Source of the DNA: Sabethes cyaneus
Taxonomy: Eukaryota; Arthropoda; Insecta; Diptera; Culicidae
Direction: 5' to 3'
Assembly: GCF_943734655.1 (NCBI RefSeq)
Contig: NC_071353.1
Coordinates: forward strand, 157,246,179-157,310,178
DNA length: 64,000 nt
This document shows, piece by piece, positions 35,768-46,641 of this stretch; positions within the stretch are counted from its first letter, which is position 1; each line of letters begins with the position of its first letter. A program made the translations under genes and the position numbers. A model generated the notes under the pieces. The model was given only the letters and a program-made list of their open reading frames with translations. It ran no database searches and was not told the DNA's origin.

Positions 35768-36470
35768 GTAAGAGTTTTTTGGATCTCGGCGATGCACCGA
35801 AAACAACACCCACTTGCATCCCCCACATAGTCTCATAGTTACAAGAAAACATTTAGCTAGCAAATTGTGCACCATTTAACTGGTAGCTCTAGCTTGTCGA
35901 GCACGGAATTTCGCTAGGAATGTGTAACTCCTTCACCCTTCACAACCCATCACAACCACCCCCACACACACACCCCGGCTCGGAAGCCGGGTTAATACAC
36001 TACACTGTTAGCATGTTGATTAACCAATAATAACGATCCATTGTCCTCCTGTTTGTTCGCGTGTTTCGTTTCGTTCCGAGTTGTTGAATTTGAGTTTTTT
36101 CTGCCTAATTTTCCAAAGTACCACCGAATCGTCTGCGTCGATTTGACGGTGGTTAGCACATCAGCCGGGCATCCATCGTTTTGATCCGGTGCAGCCAACG
36201 AACGAAGATGGATGGAATTGGCTTTAGGCAGTTAACTAACCGCTAAACACCGATGCTAAATGGAATTGATGTTTGGAGTGGGATGATTTAAATTGAATTG
36301 GCATGTTGCATAAGAAGCTGGGTTATTGAATGATTTAATAATTGCAGTCTCATCATCAGTAAGAAAGGGGCTCGCTGATTTCTAGTTTGTTGGCAGAGAT
36401 TGAAGTGTTCAACAAGTGAATTGGTTTCTGGTAAAAAGTACGAATGTGTGTGGCTGTTTTTGAGTAACTT
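35768..36470. other. intron, no gene recognised
   Basis: Follows the candidate cassette exon. A CA-rich stretch (CCCCACACACACACCCC) lies near 35960. Nothing else supported. Confidence 0.45.
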
Positions 36471-36735
36471 CCCTTATATTCCAGAGGGTGAGCGGTCTCG
36501 AATCACCATAGAAGAAAATCCTGTCTCGAAGAATCTCCACATGCCAAATTTGGTTCCATTTGTTTGACTAGTTCTCGAAATTTGTGTTTCATCTGCATAG
36601 GAGCTCCCATTCCAGAGGGAGGAAGGATCTCGAACCATCATAAGAACCTTCCCCGATCTCAAAAACCCCATTTTGAAAATTTTCACGCGGATCGATTTCT
36701 GAGCCTATAAGGGTTATACAGACAGAAATTCATCT
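36470..36735 (+). repeat. fragment of the ~143-bp repeat family
   Basis: Contains CACCATAGAAGAAAATCCTG, CATGCCAAATTTGGTTCCAT, and a terminal module TTTTCACGCGGATCGATTTC followed by CAGACAGAAATTC, as at 42190-42330. Confidence 0.65.
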
Positions 36736-36939
36736 TTATAGGTATAAATTTAGTTGATTATACTTGCCTCACACCTACCCCGTTTGAGAAGAATAACGAA
36801 ATACAATAAGTTATTGCTTTATTCAATACTTTTGAACTAACTCTAGGGCAATGTCTTTTCAATCTGAATGATTTTGATTATAATATTCCTAGGGCGGAAT
36901 AAAAGGTGAAGGAAAAAAAACGGAAAGGAGGGGGATCAT

Positions 36940-37083
36940 TGAAGCAGCAATTTCTAGGCTAGTAGCTCGTTGCTCTTGTTATGCTAGGTGATCCGAGTTC
37001 GAATCCAGCGTTTTTCGTAGCCACTCAAGAATTGTAAATATTGTGTGAAAATTGAGCCACAGAGGGCTGCTGAAAAGGCATAT
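36940..37083 (+). mobile_element. tRNA-like SINE fragment (second family), copy 1
   Basis: TAGCTCGTTGCTCTTGTTAT followed by GATCCGAGTTCGAATCC resembles a tRNA D-arm and T-arm (A and B boxes). A related copy at 38560-38640 has GAAGCAGCGCTTCTTAGGCT and TCATGCTAGGTGATTCACGG. Not related to the SINE at 14456. It sits directly left of the TIR element at 37085. Confidence 0.5.
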
Positions 37084-37084
37084 A

Positions 37085-38027
37085 GAGTAGGGCGGGGCAT
37101 AAGTGCGATGTTTGAAGTTGTCATCAATTTTCGTGAGATATAAAGAAGGACAACAACATAATATATTTTATAGTGATGCAGTAACTCAATGTCTTCACAT
37201 TCAACTATAAATCATCTGCGGTAATAGTGTTTTGCAAAATAAATTCTTATTTCTTCTGATCGAGTGCAGATTCGCACTTTTATCCCACTAGCGGGGCAAA
37301 AGTGCGAATACCGCGTGGCAAAAGTGCGAAGCTCGAATCCATGAAATTAGCACAACAGTAGCTAACAAAACCATATTATCTTCAATGTGTGTTATATTTC
37401 GGTAAGGAATATTCTCGATATGCACCTTTTCTATTTTGCGCTGGTGTATTGCAGCCTCCGTTAGATCGAAACTTTTCCAAACGTTTGTTTTTTTGTTTCA
37501 TCAGCGGAAACACATTGTTTTTCTTCGGCCAACATCTGTAGAGCACACCGTTTTTCTGCAGATCTTCCAGTTCTAATATCTGTAATATAGTCCCTAAAGC
37601 TGTATATAATTAGTTATACATTTTTGCCTCGTCCGTGAATCGCACTTTTGCCCCGTTCGTGAATTGAACTTTTACCCCGCTTGGCGCTTGACGGGATTAG
37701 ATTAAATTACGGAAAAGCGAAATATGTTTTGTAAATTCTCTTCACCGTATTTTCAAAACAGATATGTGAGTGATGTAAAACGCTGCTACAAATTTTCAAC
37801 TAGTAATATCCTCCAGTTGATATCGTATTTGCCGTATAACGAAAAATTACATCAAAACCGCCCTAAAATAACATTTGCACATAACTCAGCAACTATGCTT
37901 CGTAAGCAACCAAATTTTACGTTAGATTCAAGCTGTCAAAGTAGTCACCCATCCATGCCAATATGGAAAATTTTCTCTGAATAAGCACCGATAAATCATT
38001 GAATCGCACTTTTACCCCTCCTTACTC
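37085..38027. mobile_element. non-autonomous TIR element, copy 2
   Basis: A 943-bp sister of 11549-12461. The left end (GAGTAGGGCGGGGCATAAGT) and right end (CGCACTTTTACCCCTCCTTACTC) are imperfect inverted repeats, with TA at both flanks (37083-37084, 38028-38029). It has an extra segment near 37935-37980 relative to copy 1. The minus-strand frame of copy 1 is disrupted here. Confidence 0.8.
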
Positions 38028-38029
38028 TA

Positions 38030-39530
38030 CACTTATGGCGTCCCGGTTAGAAAACCAATTTGACATCGTTTTTAGCACCGTAAAATTCACCATTTTGGTT
38101 TTCAATATCTTTTCATCGATTTTAGGAACTCTTTCGAATTTTTTTTCTGATTTGATCATTTCTACAGATCGTGGCTAAGTTATTCCGGTGGGTTCATGGC
38201 ATTTTGAGATAATTTTGTCAGATAGTTTTGAAACTTGCCTGAATCATTCCTATTCATTCTTTCAAACAATAAAGAAATCATCCACTGTCGTCAGGTCAAA
38301 ATCAACATGTTTCCAGTAAATTTTAAAAAATTTGCTAAAATAATCTCAAAACGTCATTGCTTGGTCCTTCAAGGAACACCGGAATCATTCCGAAACCAGC
38401 TGACATATGGTCACGATCTGTAGGAATTATAAAAATTGAAATGTATGATTGGGAAAACTCCAAAATTGGTGAAATTTGTTGAAGAAAGTGAAAAAATGTG
38501 TATCAAAATTACCCGTGAAACGTGAAAGGAAAACAGCGGAAAATTAGGTTGAAGGGGGTTAGTCATTGAAGCAGCGCTTCTTAGGCTCACAGTTTATTGC
38601 TCGTTGTCATGCTAGGTGATTCACGGTTCAACCAATGTTTAAGCCACTGCGGTCCATGTGGTTGGTTGGTTTGGCGCAATCTTGGTCTGGTCGCTGGCTC
38701 TATGAAAATTCTCTCGCCGCCCCTTTTTAGCTGAGATAGCGTCAGCCACACGATTACGTTGCCTTCCCTTGGCAGTTCCTTGGGAAGTTGCGATTAGCAC
38801 TGGATCGCTCTTCTCGATGGGTTTTACAGGTTGAGACCACTTCGTCTTCCGGGTCAAGATAGGTAGGTAGGTTCATTCAATCACTTTTTCCCAAAGCTGT
38901 CCGTCTAGAGCCGGGCCGTCATTTGTGATTGCTTCCGTACAGTAGGCTTGTCACAGAAGCCGACAGCGGGCTTCTCCCATCCGGGAATCGAAATCGCTCA
39001 AGTTTTTCTACTAGGTGTTCCCATCAGCCGCCACAATGTGGAGTAGACGCAGGATTGCACGTTTATTACTGTCACGCACGTTTTCCAACGGCGAGCTTTT
39101 TCCGACGAAGAAATTTCCCAGTGCTAAGATGCACATATTAGCTAGCGAGCGATTTCGATTTGCCCGGCTCAAAATAATTGATTTCACTATATATGAACAG
39201 TCGCTTGAATGATACTAACGGGCATGCTGGAGACTTGATTGTCAGATATTACAACACTGGTAGCTTCTTCGAACAAGTTTGAACTATAACGTATTTATTA
39301 TGATACGTCGCATAATAGTCAGCGGTCAGTAAACTTGTCACGTAATTCTGTCTTGCTGGTATCATCGTATTCTAGGTAGCATCGTCTACTCGCTCGCAAG
39401 CATTGATACGCCAACGCATCCGTAGAATACCGCACTCAATTTGATATCTCTTTTTGTCTTCACGTAAATGCCTATAACTTTATTATTTTCCAAGCAACCA
39501 GTTCAAGATTTTTTAAAAAATATGGATTAT
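38030..39530. other. intron with unassigned repeat fragments
   Basis: A second tRNA-like fragment lies at 38560-38640. A minus-strand frame at 38639-38857 is Lys/Arg/Gln-rich and could be a piece of a retroelement ORF1, but I cannot place it. The stretch 38900-39140 is GC-richer and also unassigned. Confidence 0.4.
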
Positions 39531-40085
39531 TCTTAGACCTTTGCAGCGATGTATTTACATTTCGATAATTCCTTTTTAAACGGAAGTTAGGGGTGAAAGT
39601 CAAAAGGTGGCCCAACCACGACGACACTCCCCTGTCCTGATCCTGTTGTGCCGGTTGTTACCGATAGCACACGGTTTCGCAGGGAATTGTCAGGGGGGCT
39701 CGCGCATTTATCACCTGGCCGGTCTTGCAGAAATGTCGGGAGTACAACGTGCCCACGCATCACACCTTTATTGACTTCAAAGTAGCATACGATACAGTCG
39801 ATCGAGACCAACTATGACAGACAATGCAAAACATAGCAAAGCAAAGCGTACGTGCTACATTCTGTTATCTAAACTTGACCTTCTGTTTTTATACGACAGA
39901 CTTCGCAGCTAGCTGTTAGAACACAGAACAATTGCAGAGCCAGTTGCTATGATCCTATTGACTCCAATAGCCTCTCCCAGCCGAAATTCGACCATACGAC
40001 GACTGGTTTATTAGTCCAGCATCATACCTTGAGCCCAACTGGGAGGTAATGGACAGATAATGCGCGAACACGGTTTTAGCGGAAC
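39531..40085 (+). pseudogene. RTE-type retrotransposon fragment split by a SINE
   Basis: Coding traces on the + strand: QKCREYNVPTHHTFIDFKVA followed by YDTVDRDQL (about 39725-39815), RT motif A of RTE-clade elements, then after the SINE QIMREHGFSGT (about 40055-40085). Frameshifted and incomplete. Confidence 0.72.
39828..40051 (-). mobile_element. tRNA-derived SINE, copy 4 (reverse)
   Basis: Reverse-oriented 224-bp copy of the SINE at 14456, beginning AGCAAAGCAAAGCGTACGTG and ending TTGAGCCCAACTGGGAGG. It interrupts RTE coding sequence and is flanked by GACAGACAATGC (39816-39827) and GACAGATAATGC (40052-40063), a 12-bp duplication with one mismatch. Confidence 0.85.
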
Positions 40086-40089
40086 ACCG

Positions 40090-40925
40090 AACACGGCTCA
40101 GCGTAAAATGGCGTCGAACGAAGAGCAGGTGCGAAAAGCAATAGTATGCGGTCGCAATGAAAATCCGGATCTCTCGTTAAGAAAACTTGCTAAAAAGCTT
40201 GGATTTCCTCCAAGCACTATTCACAGTGTTTTTAAATCGTTCGATACTCGCTTGACAACAGCTAGGAAGAAAGGAAGTGGAACAAAAACGGATCTGAGGA
40301 ACCACCACAAGGATGCGAAGGTAAAACAAATATTACGGAGGAGACGTACCTTTGCTCGTAAAATAAAAATGTCGCCAACATTCGTGCACACTTCTAAGCA
40401 ACGACAAGTCATGAAGTCTTTCAATGTGAGGACTGTGCCAAACCGTAATGATAAGCAAAATACGACGGCCAAACCACGCGCTCGTAAGCTTTATCGCGAA
40501 AATTTAACGAAGTGGACGATGAAACGTATGTCCTAGAAGACTTTAAACAGCTTCCTGGTATGTCTTTTTACACTGCCATGAAACGGAATGGCGTTGCAAA
40601 GCATTTTAGGACAAAGAAGAAAGCCAATTTCCCCAAAAATATTTAGTATGGCAGGCCATATGCAGCTGTGGTCGAGCAAGCAAAAGTTACATCACTACGG
40701 GAATGATGTATCCTCGCTGTTTTGGCCTGATTTGGCATTCTGTCACTACGCCAAAGATGTTTTGGAGTGGTATGATGCTAATGGAGTCCATATTGTACCG
40801 AAGGAGGCGAATTCACTTTACTGTCCAGAGTTACGCCCCATCGAGCGGTATTGAGCTTTGATGAAGAGAGTGCTGTCCCAGCACATACAACAAGCAACAA
40901 CTATAGATAAATTTCGAAAATCACC
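40090..40925 (+). pseudogene. Tc1/mariner-type transposase pseudogene
   Basis: Frame 1 begins MASNEEQVRKAIVCGRNENP with a helix-turn-helix LSLRKLAKKLGFPPSTIH, as in ITm transposases, and runs to a stop near 40536. A later frame gives FWPDLAFCHYAKDVLEWYDA and PKEANSLYCPELRPIERY, the second Asp and last acidic residue of the catalytic core. A stop (TGA) replaces Trp in the usual IERYWALMKR text. Terminal inverted repeats were not found, and the 3' part is cut off by a retroelement fragment at about 40930. Confidence 0.82.
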
Positions 40926-40929
40926 ATTC

Positions 40930-41430
40930 CATACCAAACTGGCATTTTCAACGAATGGACGTACTAAGGAACAGTATAGCGCCTTCAGACAGCGAGGATC
41001 ATTAAAATCACGAGCAACTTTAGCGATGAAACCTAGTTGTCGAGAGGCTTTTGCTATTACAGTGGTGCGATGCAAGTTGAAGGCGAGCTTGGCATCAAGC
41101 AGTACCCAAGGTCGTTAACTTCATCAACTCTAGTGAGCGGGATGCTGATCGCAAGCCAATTTTTCCTGCACCAATCGACAAACAAATCCAACAGGAGCCT
41201 CTGCAGCTGGACACAGTCATCTATAGTCACGAGTCGCCGAATATAATGTCAGATCTTCAACATACATCAGTTTGCATCCAACTCCAAGCATTTCTTCCGC
41301 ATTATCATTGAAAAAGAACACAAACAGAAGAGGTCCCATGTTGCTGCCTTGAGGAACACCCGAAATTTTCTGCAGCAGTATTTTATGGGCTCGGTAATGT
41401 GGCCCTAGTACGGCTACCTACCTCTATGTA
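40930..41430 (-). pseudogene. Jockey-type reverse transcriptase fragment (minus)
   Basis: The minus strand reads LLQKISGVPQGSNMGPLLFV, then YVEDLTLYS (the YxDD motif with the second-position Asp changed to Glu), and AKASRQLGFIAKVARDFNDP and LKALYCSLVRPFVENASLVW. It is clearly related to the LINE at 30523-31367. Stops and frame changes break it. Confidence 0.8.
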
Positions 41431-41579
41431 ACGGATTGGAAAGTGCTCAACGAGACGATGTGCATGTTGAAGATCTCGAAGAAATCCGGTGAGAAATCGA
41501 TCAGCTGAAGAATAACAGAATTGCCGGAAAAATGACCAAGAACCGCTAGCAAAAGCACTTCACTGGATAATTTTAGGGA

Positions 41580-42180
41580 TTTGGGAGGAGAAAAAACTAC
41601 CGGAGGAGTGGATGGAAAATATTGTTTGTCCCATCTACAAAAAGGGCGATCGGCTAGATTGCGACATTACGGCGGTGTTCTCCCAGATTTCGTTGCGTCG
41701 TCTATCCCAAATAGTAAGAGAATTCGTAGGCCAATGTTAGACGGGCCTTATGGGGCCCATGCTACTACGGATCAAATTTTTACTACCCGACAGATCCTCT
41801 AGAAATGTTGGGAGTACAACGTGCCCGCGCATATTTTCGTGGATTTCAAGGCAGCATACAGTACAGTTGAACGCGAACAGCTATGGCAGATAATGCACGG
41901 TTGCGGCAAGGGACTGGACTGTCCTGTATGGCCGACCACATCGCAAGGATGCTGGACGACTGTGCATTGAAATCCGTTCTCTTCAAGAACCCCACCGGCA
42001 CCAGAAACAGAGGGGCCAACGTGCTAGATGGCCGGATCAGGTTTAAGCCGATTTGCCGAGATGCGGCGACACGTAACGAATTGCTGACGAGTAGCCCAGG
42101 GCCCCGAGTACAGTGGAGAGGATTTCTTGATACGGCAAGAGCCACTCCGGCTCTCGGCTGGTAAAGTAAGTAAGTAAGTA
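41580..42180 (+). pseudogene. RTE-type element with internal deletion
   Basis: The + strand gives LPEEWMENIVCPIYKKGDRL, TTDQIFTTRQIL and FVDFKAAYSTVEREQLWQIM (RT motifs up to A). This joins directly to a C-terminal text (RMLDDCALKSVLFKNPTGTR, then VQWRGFLDTARATPAL) that normally lies several hundred residues later in RTE proteins. The 3' end is a (TAAG)n tail at 42163-42180, as expected of RTE elements. Frameshifts are present. Confidence 0.8.
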
Positions 42181-42189
42181 ACATGTCTG

Positions 42190-42330
42190 GAAGCGCCCCC
42201 TTCCAGAGAGGGGAGAGGTCTCGAACTATCAGAAGAACCTTTTTTGGCCCCAAAAACCCCTGCATATAAATTTTCACGCCGATCGATTCAGTAGTTTCTA
42301 TAAGGTACATACAGCAGACAGAAATTCGTT
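42190..42330 (+). repeat. fragment of the ~143-bp repeat family
   Basis: Terminal module AAATTTTCACGCCGATCGAT and TTCAGTAGTTTC with CAGACAGAAATTCG. It follows the (TAAG)n tail of the RTE fragment. Confidence 0.65.
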
Positions 42331-42334
42331 TTTT

Positions 42335-43179
42335 CCTTTGTGCTGAATTTTGCTTTACCGACGGTGCAGGTTCTAGTCGGGGCTAGTCATAAGAATGGTA
42401 CTGGCTTGAAGTGCGCAATGAGGCCTCTTCTCGGTGGGAACATGATAATTAGTTTCCGCATTCCCTGGTTCTAGAGTGCGAGACTGGTTGAAAACATGGA
42501 GGGGTAAAAGGGTGAAATCGTTGACCCTCACGCACAGATATTCGCACGGACAGTTCGCTAAATCCATAGCAATACATGACAAAAAGAACAAAGTGCGGAA
42601 CACAGAAAAATACACCTGAATAGCATCACAAAAGATCAATAGGTTTCCTAATTTCCCGAAAAAAAACAAAACATGTTGGATTCAATCTACATTCATTAGC
42701 ATGGAGCGTGAAATTTCCTTCGAAGACATATGCGGAGGATCCATATCGTTCAAAGATTGTACTAGGCGTTCTTGATGACCACCAAAATGTGGTACAAACA
42801 TAGGTGAAAAGGAGTCCTCTCTTTTTCTCTGTATCTCTACAGACAGCACTGACAAAAATAGTCGACTCCGGTATACGTGAACAGTCGCTGGATAGCTGAC
42901 AATCAGACTGATGGGATGGTCCCTATCATTATTTTATTTGGATCTCCCTTGTCTACGTCCTTTTTTGGGACTCCCTTCTTGTCTCCCAGTCTCTTATATT
43001 GTCTACAATCGGTCAGAGACCATTCCCCTTTTGTCAACCCCTCAAGGCTGTCAAGTCGCCATGTTAGCGAACATGTGTGCCGAGTTTGACGAAGAACCGT
43101 CTAGGCGTTCCGGAGTTATGACGGTGCAGATAAACGTAACATTGACTAATACGAACGAACTGAACAATTGAAGCTTACA
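42335..43179. other. intron; contains one unit of the 1-720 repeat family
   Basis: 42980-43135 resembles the units at the start of the window (GAACATGTGTGCCGAGTTTG, GGCGTTCCGGAGTTATGACG). The rest is unassigned. Confidence 0.45.
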
Positions 43180-43184
43180 GTATG

Positions 43185-44689
43185 CACTATGGGCCAGAAA
43201 CTGAAATTTCGGGACAAATATATTTGCGGTTAAACGGCGTGTCTCAGCTCAATGTAGTCTTCGGCAACTTTTTGAATGAAAAAATGATGCATCTTTTGAA
43301 GGGATCTTCCAATATTTACGCGTTACTTTAACAACAATTAAAGTAATAATTTTTTGAGTAAATTTTTTTTCACCTTTTTGGATTTAGAATATTAAAGATA
43401 AACCAATTTCAAGTATTTTTACTGAAGATATCAAACTTCTACCTTTTACCCATTTTCAGCAATGGACCTTTGTTTATAAACGGCCCCACAAATCACATTT
43501 CTTCTTGTAACATGTTTATTTCAACAGACAGCTCAATGTGATGTTCTAGAAAATATTTTGCACATTAAAGAGGAATATTTTTGCTGGAGTCTGTTTCGCT
43601 TTTTCTGCATTAATTAATAAGATATAACTGTTTTTAGGCTAAAAACCGTTTGATGAAAAATGTGTATTTTTTCAAGGCTGCTGTTTTCGGAGAAGTAAAA
43701 TAATAAAATATAGCGCATCTTCCTGCACTATTAGGGTGACCATGAATTCACCCATTAGGGTGATACAAACTTTTGTTTTCTTAAATAATTAAAAAAAAAG
43801 TTTTTTTTCTCCAAAAGTTGCAGAAAATACTAAAATAAGCAACTTTGCTGAATATAGTAACTATCTATCTCTTACCGGTTACGAAATATAATGATGTGTT
43901 AAAAAAGAGCATTTAAACATCAATTACACTCAATAACTTTGCAAACGATTATTTGATTGCTTACAAATGTTCTACAAAGTTATTTAGTATGTTGAAATAC
44001 ATATTTTCTATGAAGACTGTTTGACGCTAGGAGGCATATTTATTGAGTTATAAAATGCATCAAAAAAAATCCGCACTATTCCCAGGTATTCCCAGCCATG
44101 GTATTCTCAGGTATTCTCTGAAATACACATTTGGGCAGATAGCTTTAATAATTTCCTACAAATTGGTATGCAAACTAATTGCAGATACTTGCAGATGGCT
44201 AAGATATTCGGATTTTTCATCAGACGGTTTTTAATCTAAAATCAGTTATATCTTAATGCATTAATGCATATAAAGCAAAACAGTCTTCAGCAAAAATATG
44301 CCTCTTTTATGTGCAAAATATTTTCTAGAACATCACATTGAGCTGTCTGTTGAAATAAACATGTTACAAGAAGAAATGTGATTTGAGGGGTCGTTTATAA
44401 ACAAAGGTCTATTGCAGAAAATTGGTGAAAGGTAGAAGTTTGATATCTTCACAAAAATTACTTGAAATTGGTTTATCTTTAATATTTTGAAACCAAAAAG
44501 GTATAAAAAAGTTTACTCAAAAAGTTATTACTTAAATTGTTGTTTAAGTAACGCTTAAATATTGGACGACCCCTTCAAAATATGCATCAATTTTTTATTC
44601 AAAAAATTGCCGAAAACCACATTGAGCTGAGACACGCTGTTTAACCGCAAATTTTTTTGTCCCGAAATTTTAATTTCTGGCCCACAGTG
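43185..44689. mobile_element. Transib-like palindromic element
   Basis: A 1505-bp element with long arms in inverted orientation (at least 500 bp each, about 43185-43690 and 44210-44689). The left terminus is CACTATGGGCCAGAAA and the right, read inward, is CACTGTGGGCCAGAAA. Both fit CACWRTG, the consensus start of Transib transposons, related to the RAG recombination heptamer. An exact 5-bp duplication GTATG flanks it (43180-43184, 44690-44694), the Transib length. No transposase frame is present. Confidence 0.78.
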
Positions 44690-44699
44690 GTATGGACGA

Positions 44700-45160
44700 C
44701 CAAAGTATTCTTAATCTTGGTTTGCGTTTAGGTTCGGAGTTCCACAAGGCACCCATCTCGGTTCATTTGTTTTCTTGATGGAACCTATTTATAGCATAAG
44801 AACACTGTGAAAGATTGTGCTGTACTTCTTCTTGATTCCTTACGGAAATTCAAAGATCAAGTCTCATGCGTTGTTTCAAATACCTCGTTTCGAATACGTC
44901 TCGTCTCTATTGATGTTTCGTCATTCGTACGTTATGTGCCCTACGTCGCAAGTTAATTCATTGTGATTTATTCAACGTTAGGTGAGATGTTGTTAAAGTG
45001 TATTTCATCAGCGACATATTTAGCATCCAACATTGATTGCCCAGAACTTGTTGGTTTTTTGGTCGTGAACATTCGCAGATGTACCCTCCATACTCGTATG
45101 TTTCTCAATATAAGTAGTTTCATTAATAGTTACAGAATAGATGAGAGGTGTTTTTAGATA
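44700..45160 (+). pseudogene. degraded non-LTR reverse transcriptase fragment
   Basis: The + strand reads FGVPQGTHLGSFVFLMEPI (about 44735-44790), then after a frame change VLLLDSLRKFKDQVSCVVSN and SFRIRLVSIDVSSFVRYVPY. This is Jockey-type RT text with stops; most of the domain is gone. Confidence 0.55.
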
Positions 45161-45189
45161 TGATTTGGTATGAGTTGTCATTTGTTAGC

Positions 45190-45936
45190 CACTTCATGAA
45201 ATTTTGCACACAGGCATAGCTAGAGGACAATGCTGGGGGAGACTGAAAGGCGTCACTTGCCTATAAACGGTTAAAGAGGTCACCTTCTACCAGTCTTCTA
45301 TGGATCAAGGGTTAAACAATACCGGCAAATCATGGGGCTTAGAGACCCTCTGGTTCAAGGGTCAGTTCGAATAATTAGTAATAATTGTCTCCCATTCTAA
45401 TCCTCTTCACGTCTTGACCCACGCCAGGGGTACTATACAATACTTTTGGTTTCATTATTTTCTTTTACCATTTCTATTAAAAAGATACACATACAAAAAA
45501 AAAATACATACAAAAATGATTTGGAAGTAGTAATAGTTCTTGACTGCCGATTAAATGTGAAACTTCTGTCGGACGTGAACAGAAAAGATCCCAAAATGCT
45601 ATCTTGAGGAACTTATACATTCTTATTTTTATGTTTTAGCTCCCTTTTACGTGAAAATGTTTTTATTTTAGCAGTGAATCACCAATACTCATAAGTCATA
45701 ACAGTTTTAAGGCAAATATGTTGGTCTTTGGTTGTTTGATTGTTGATTACTGCCGGAATGTGGAGTTCAAGAATAGTTCGCAACTTACTTATAACACTCA
45801 AACATTGGTTATTCCCTGTAGCATGAAAATCATCAATACTAACAGCACATGTAACATCACCAGAAGATTAGTGACCCCAAAAACTAACACTGTTGACCTA
45901 CAAACAATAATTAATGTTGCATTTTTTTCCCGACAG
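45190..45936. other. intron before exon d, no gene seen
   Basis: AT-rich, with an A-rich run near 45480-45510. It ends in a T-rich tract and the CCCGACAG acceptor. Confidence 0.5.
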
Positions 45937-46056
45937 CCGCCATCCCGATCATGGAATTGCCACCGACGAATCAAACCGTCCTGGATGGAAAAGACGCCAC
46001 CATGCATTGTCGAGCAGTCGGCGCTCCAACGCCAAACATCACTTGGGTCTTCAATG
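45937..46056 (+). CDS. sdk: sidekick exon d: N-terminal part of Ig5
   Basis: Acceptor CCCGACAG, donor GTAGGT, phase 1 on both ends. It encodes TAIPIMELPPTNQTVLDGKD then MHCRAVGAPTPNITWVFN, that is the first cysteine and core Trp of Ig5. It is separated from exon c by a 10.6-kb transposon-rich intron. Confidence 0.95.
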
Positions 46057-46210
46057 GTAGGTCCGGTTCCAAGTGAACCTCAGTAACCTTTGGATTGAAT
46101 GCTTTAACTAACAACCGCTGTTTTTTTGCATTTTGTTTTTTTTCCTTCTACCACATAACCACGTTTGAATCGCCTACTGTGTTTTATTCACCGATTCCAT
46201 CGACCGTCAG

Positions 46211-46366
46211 AATCGCAAGGTATCGAACCTTCAGGTCGCGTTCAGATTCTCGACACCGGCGATCTGCTGATCTCCAATGTACGAGAATCTGATGCTGGAC
46301 TGTACACGTGCATCCGCGCGAACGAAGCCGGAATCGTAACCGGTGAAGCGTACCTCGGAGTCATGG
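46211..46366 (+). CDS. sdk: sidekick exon e: C-terminal part of Ig5
   Basis: Acceptor ACCGTCAG, donor GTAAGT, phase 1 on both ends. It encodes VQILDTGDLLISNVRESDAG, then LYTCIRANEAG, the DxGxYxC signature carrying the second cysteine of Ig5, and ends in the strand GEAYLGVM. The intron before it is 154 bp. Confidence 0.95.
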
Positions 46367-46448
46367 GTAAGTTAGTTTTGCTGTGCCTGTTTTTAACCAG
46401 TGACTCTTTTTTTGGGACAAAATTGTGATTTGTGATTCTTTGTTTCAG

Positions 46449-46575
46449 TGCGAACGCAGATCGTGCAGCCACCGGCGGACACAACCGTACTGCTCGGTCA
46501 CGTCGCCGCACTGCAGTGCAAGGTTTCTTCCGATCCGACCGTCCCGTTCAACGTCGACTGGTACCGAGAGCCACA
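46449..46575 (+). CDS. sdk: sidekick exon f: N-terminal part of Ig6
   Basis: Acceptor TGTTTCAG, donor GTACGT. It encodes VRTQIVQPPADTTVLLGHVA, LQCKVSSDP and the Trp of DWYREP. It ends in phase 2, unlike most other junctions in the gene. The following 66-bp intron is stop-free and a multiple of three, so the open frame runs straight through it. I place the splice here because the joined sequence (YREPQRQPIKNSQRI) matches the spacing of Drosophila Sidekick, which has no such insert. Confidence 0.9.
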
Positions 46576-46641
46576 GTACGTGCCCCGTGTTTCCTTTTCT
46601 GTGTCATCCTCCCAACAACCTAGACTAATTTCTTCCCCCAG

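Noticed and set aside
38639..38857. Basic minus-strand frame as a gag-like or ORF1 protein
   Set aside because: Composition is suggestive but there is no zinc knuckle or recognisable motif, so it is left unassigned.
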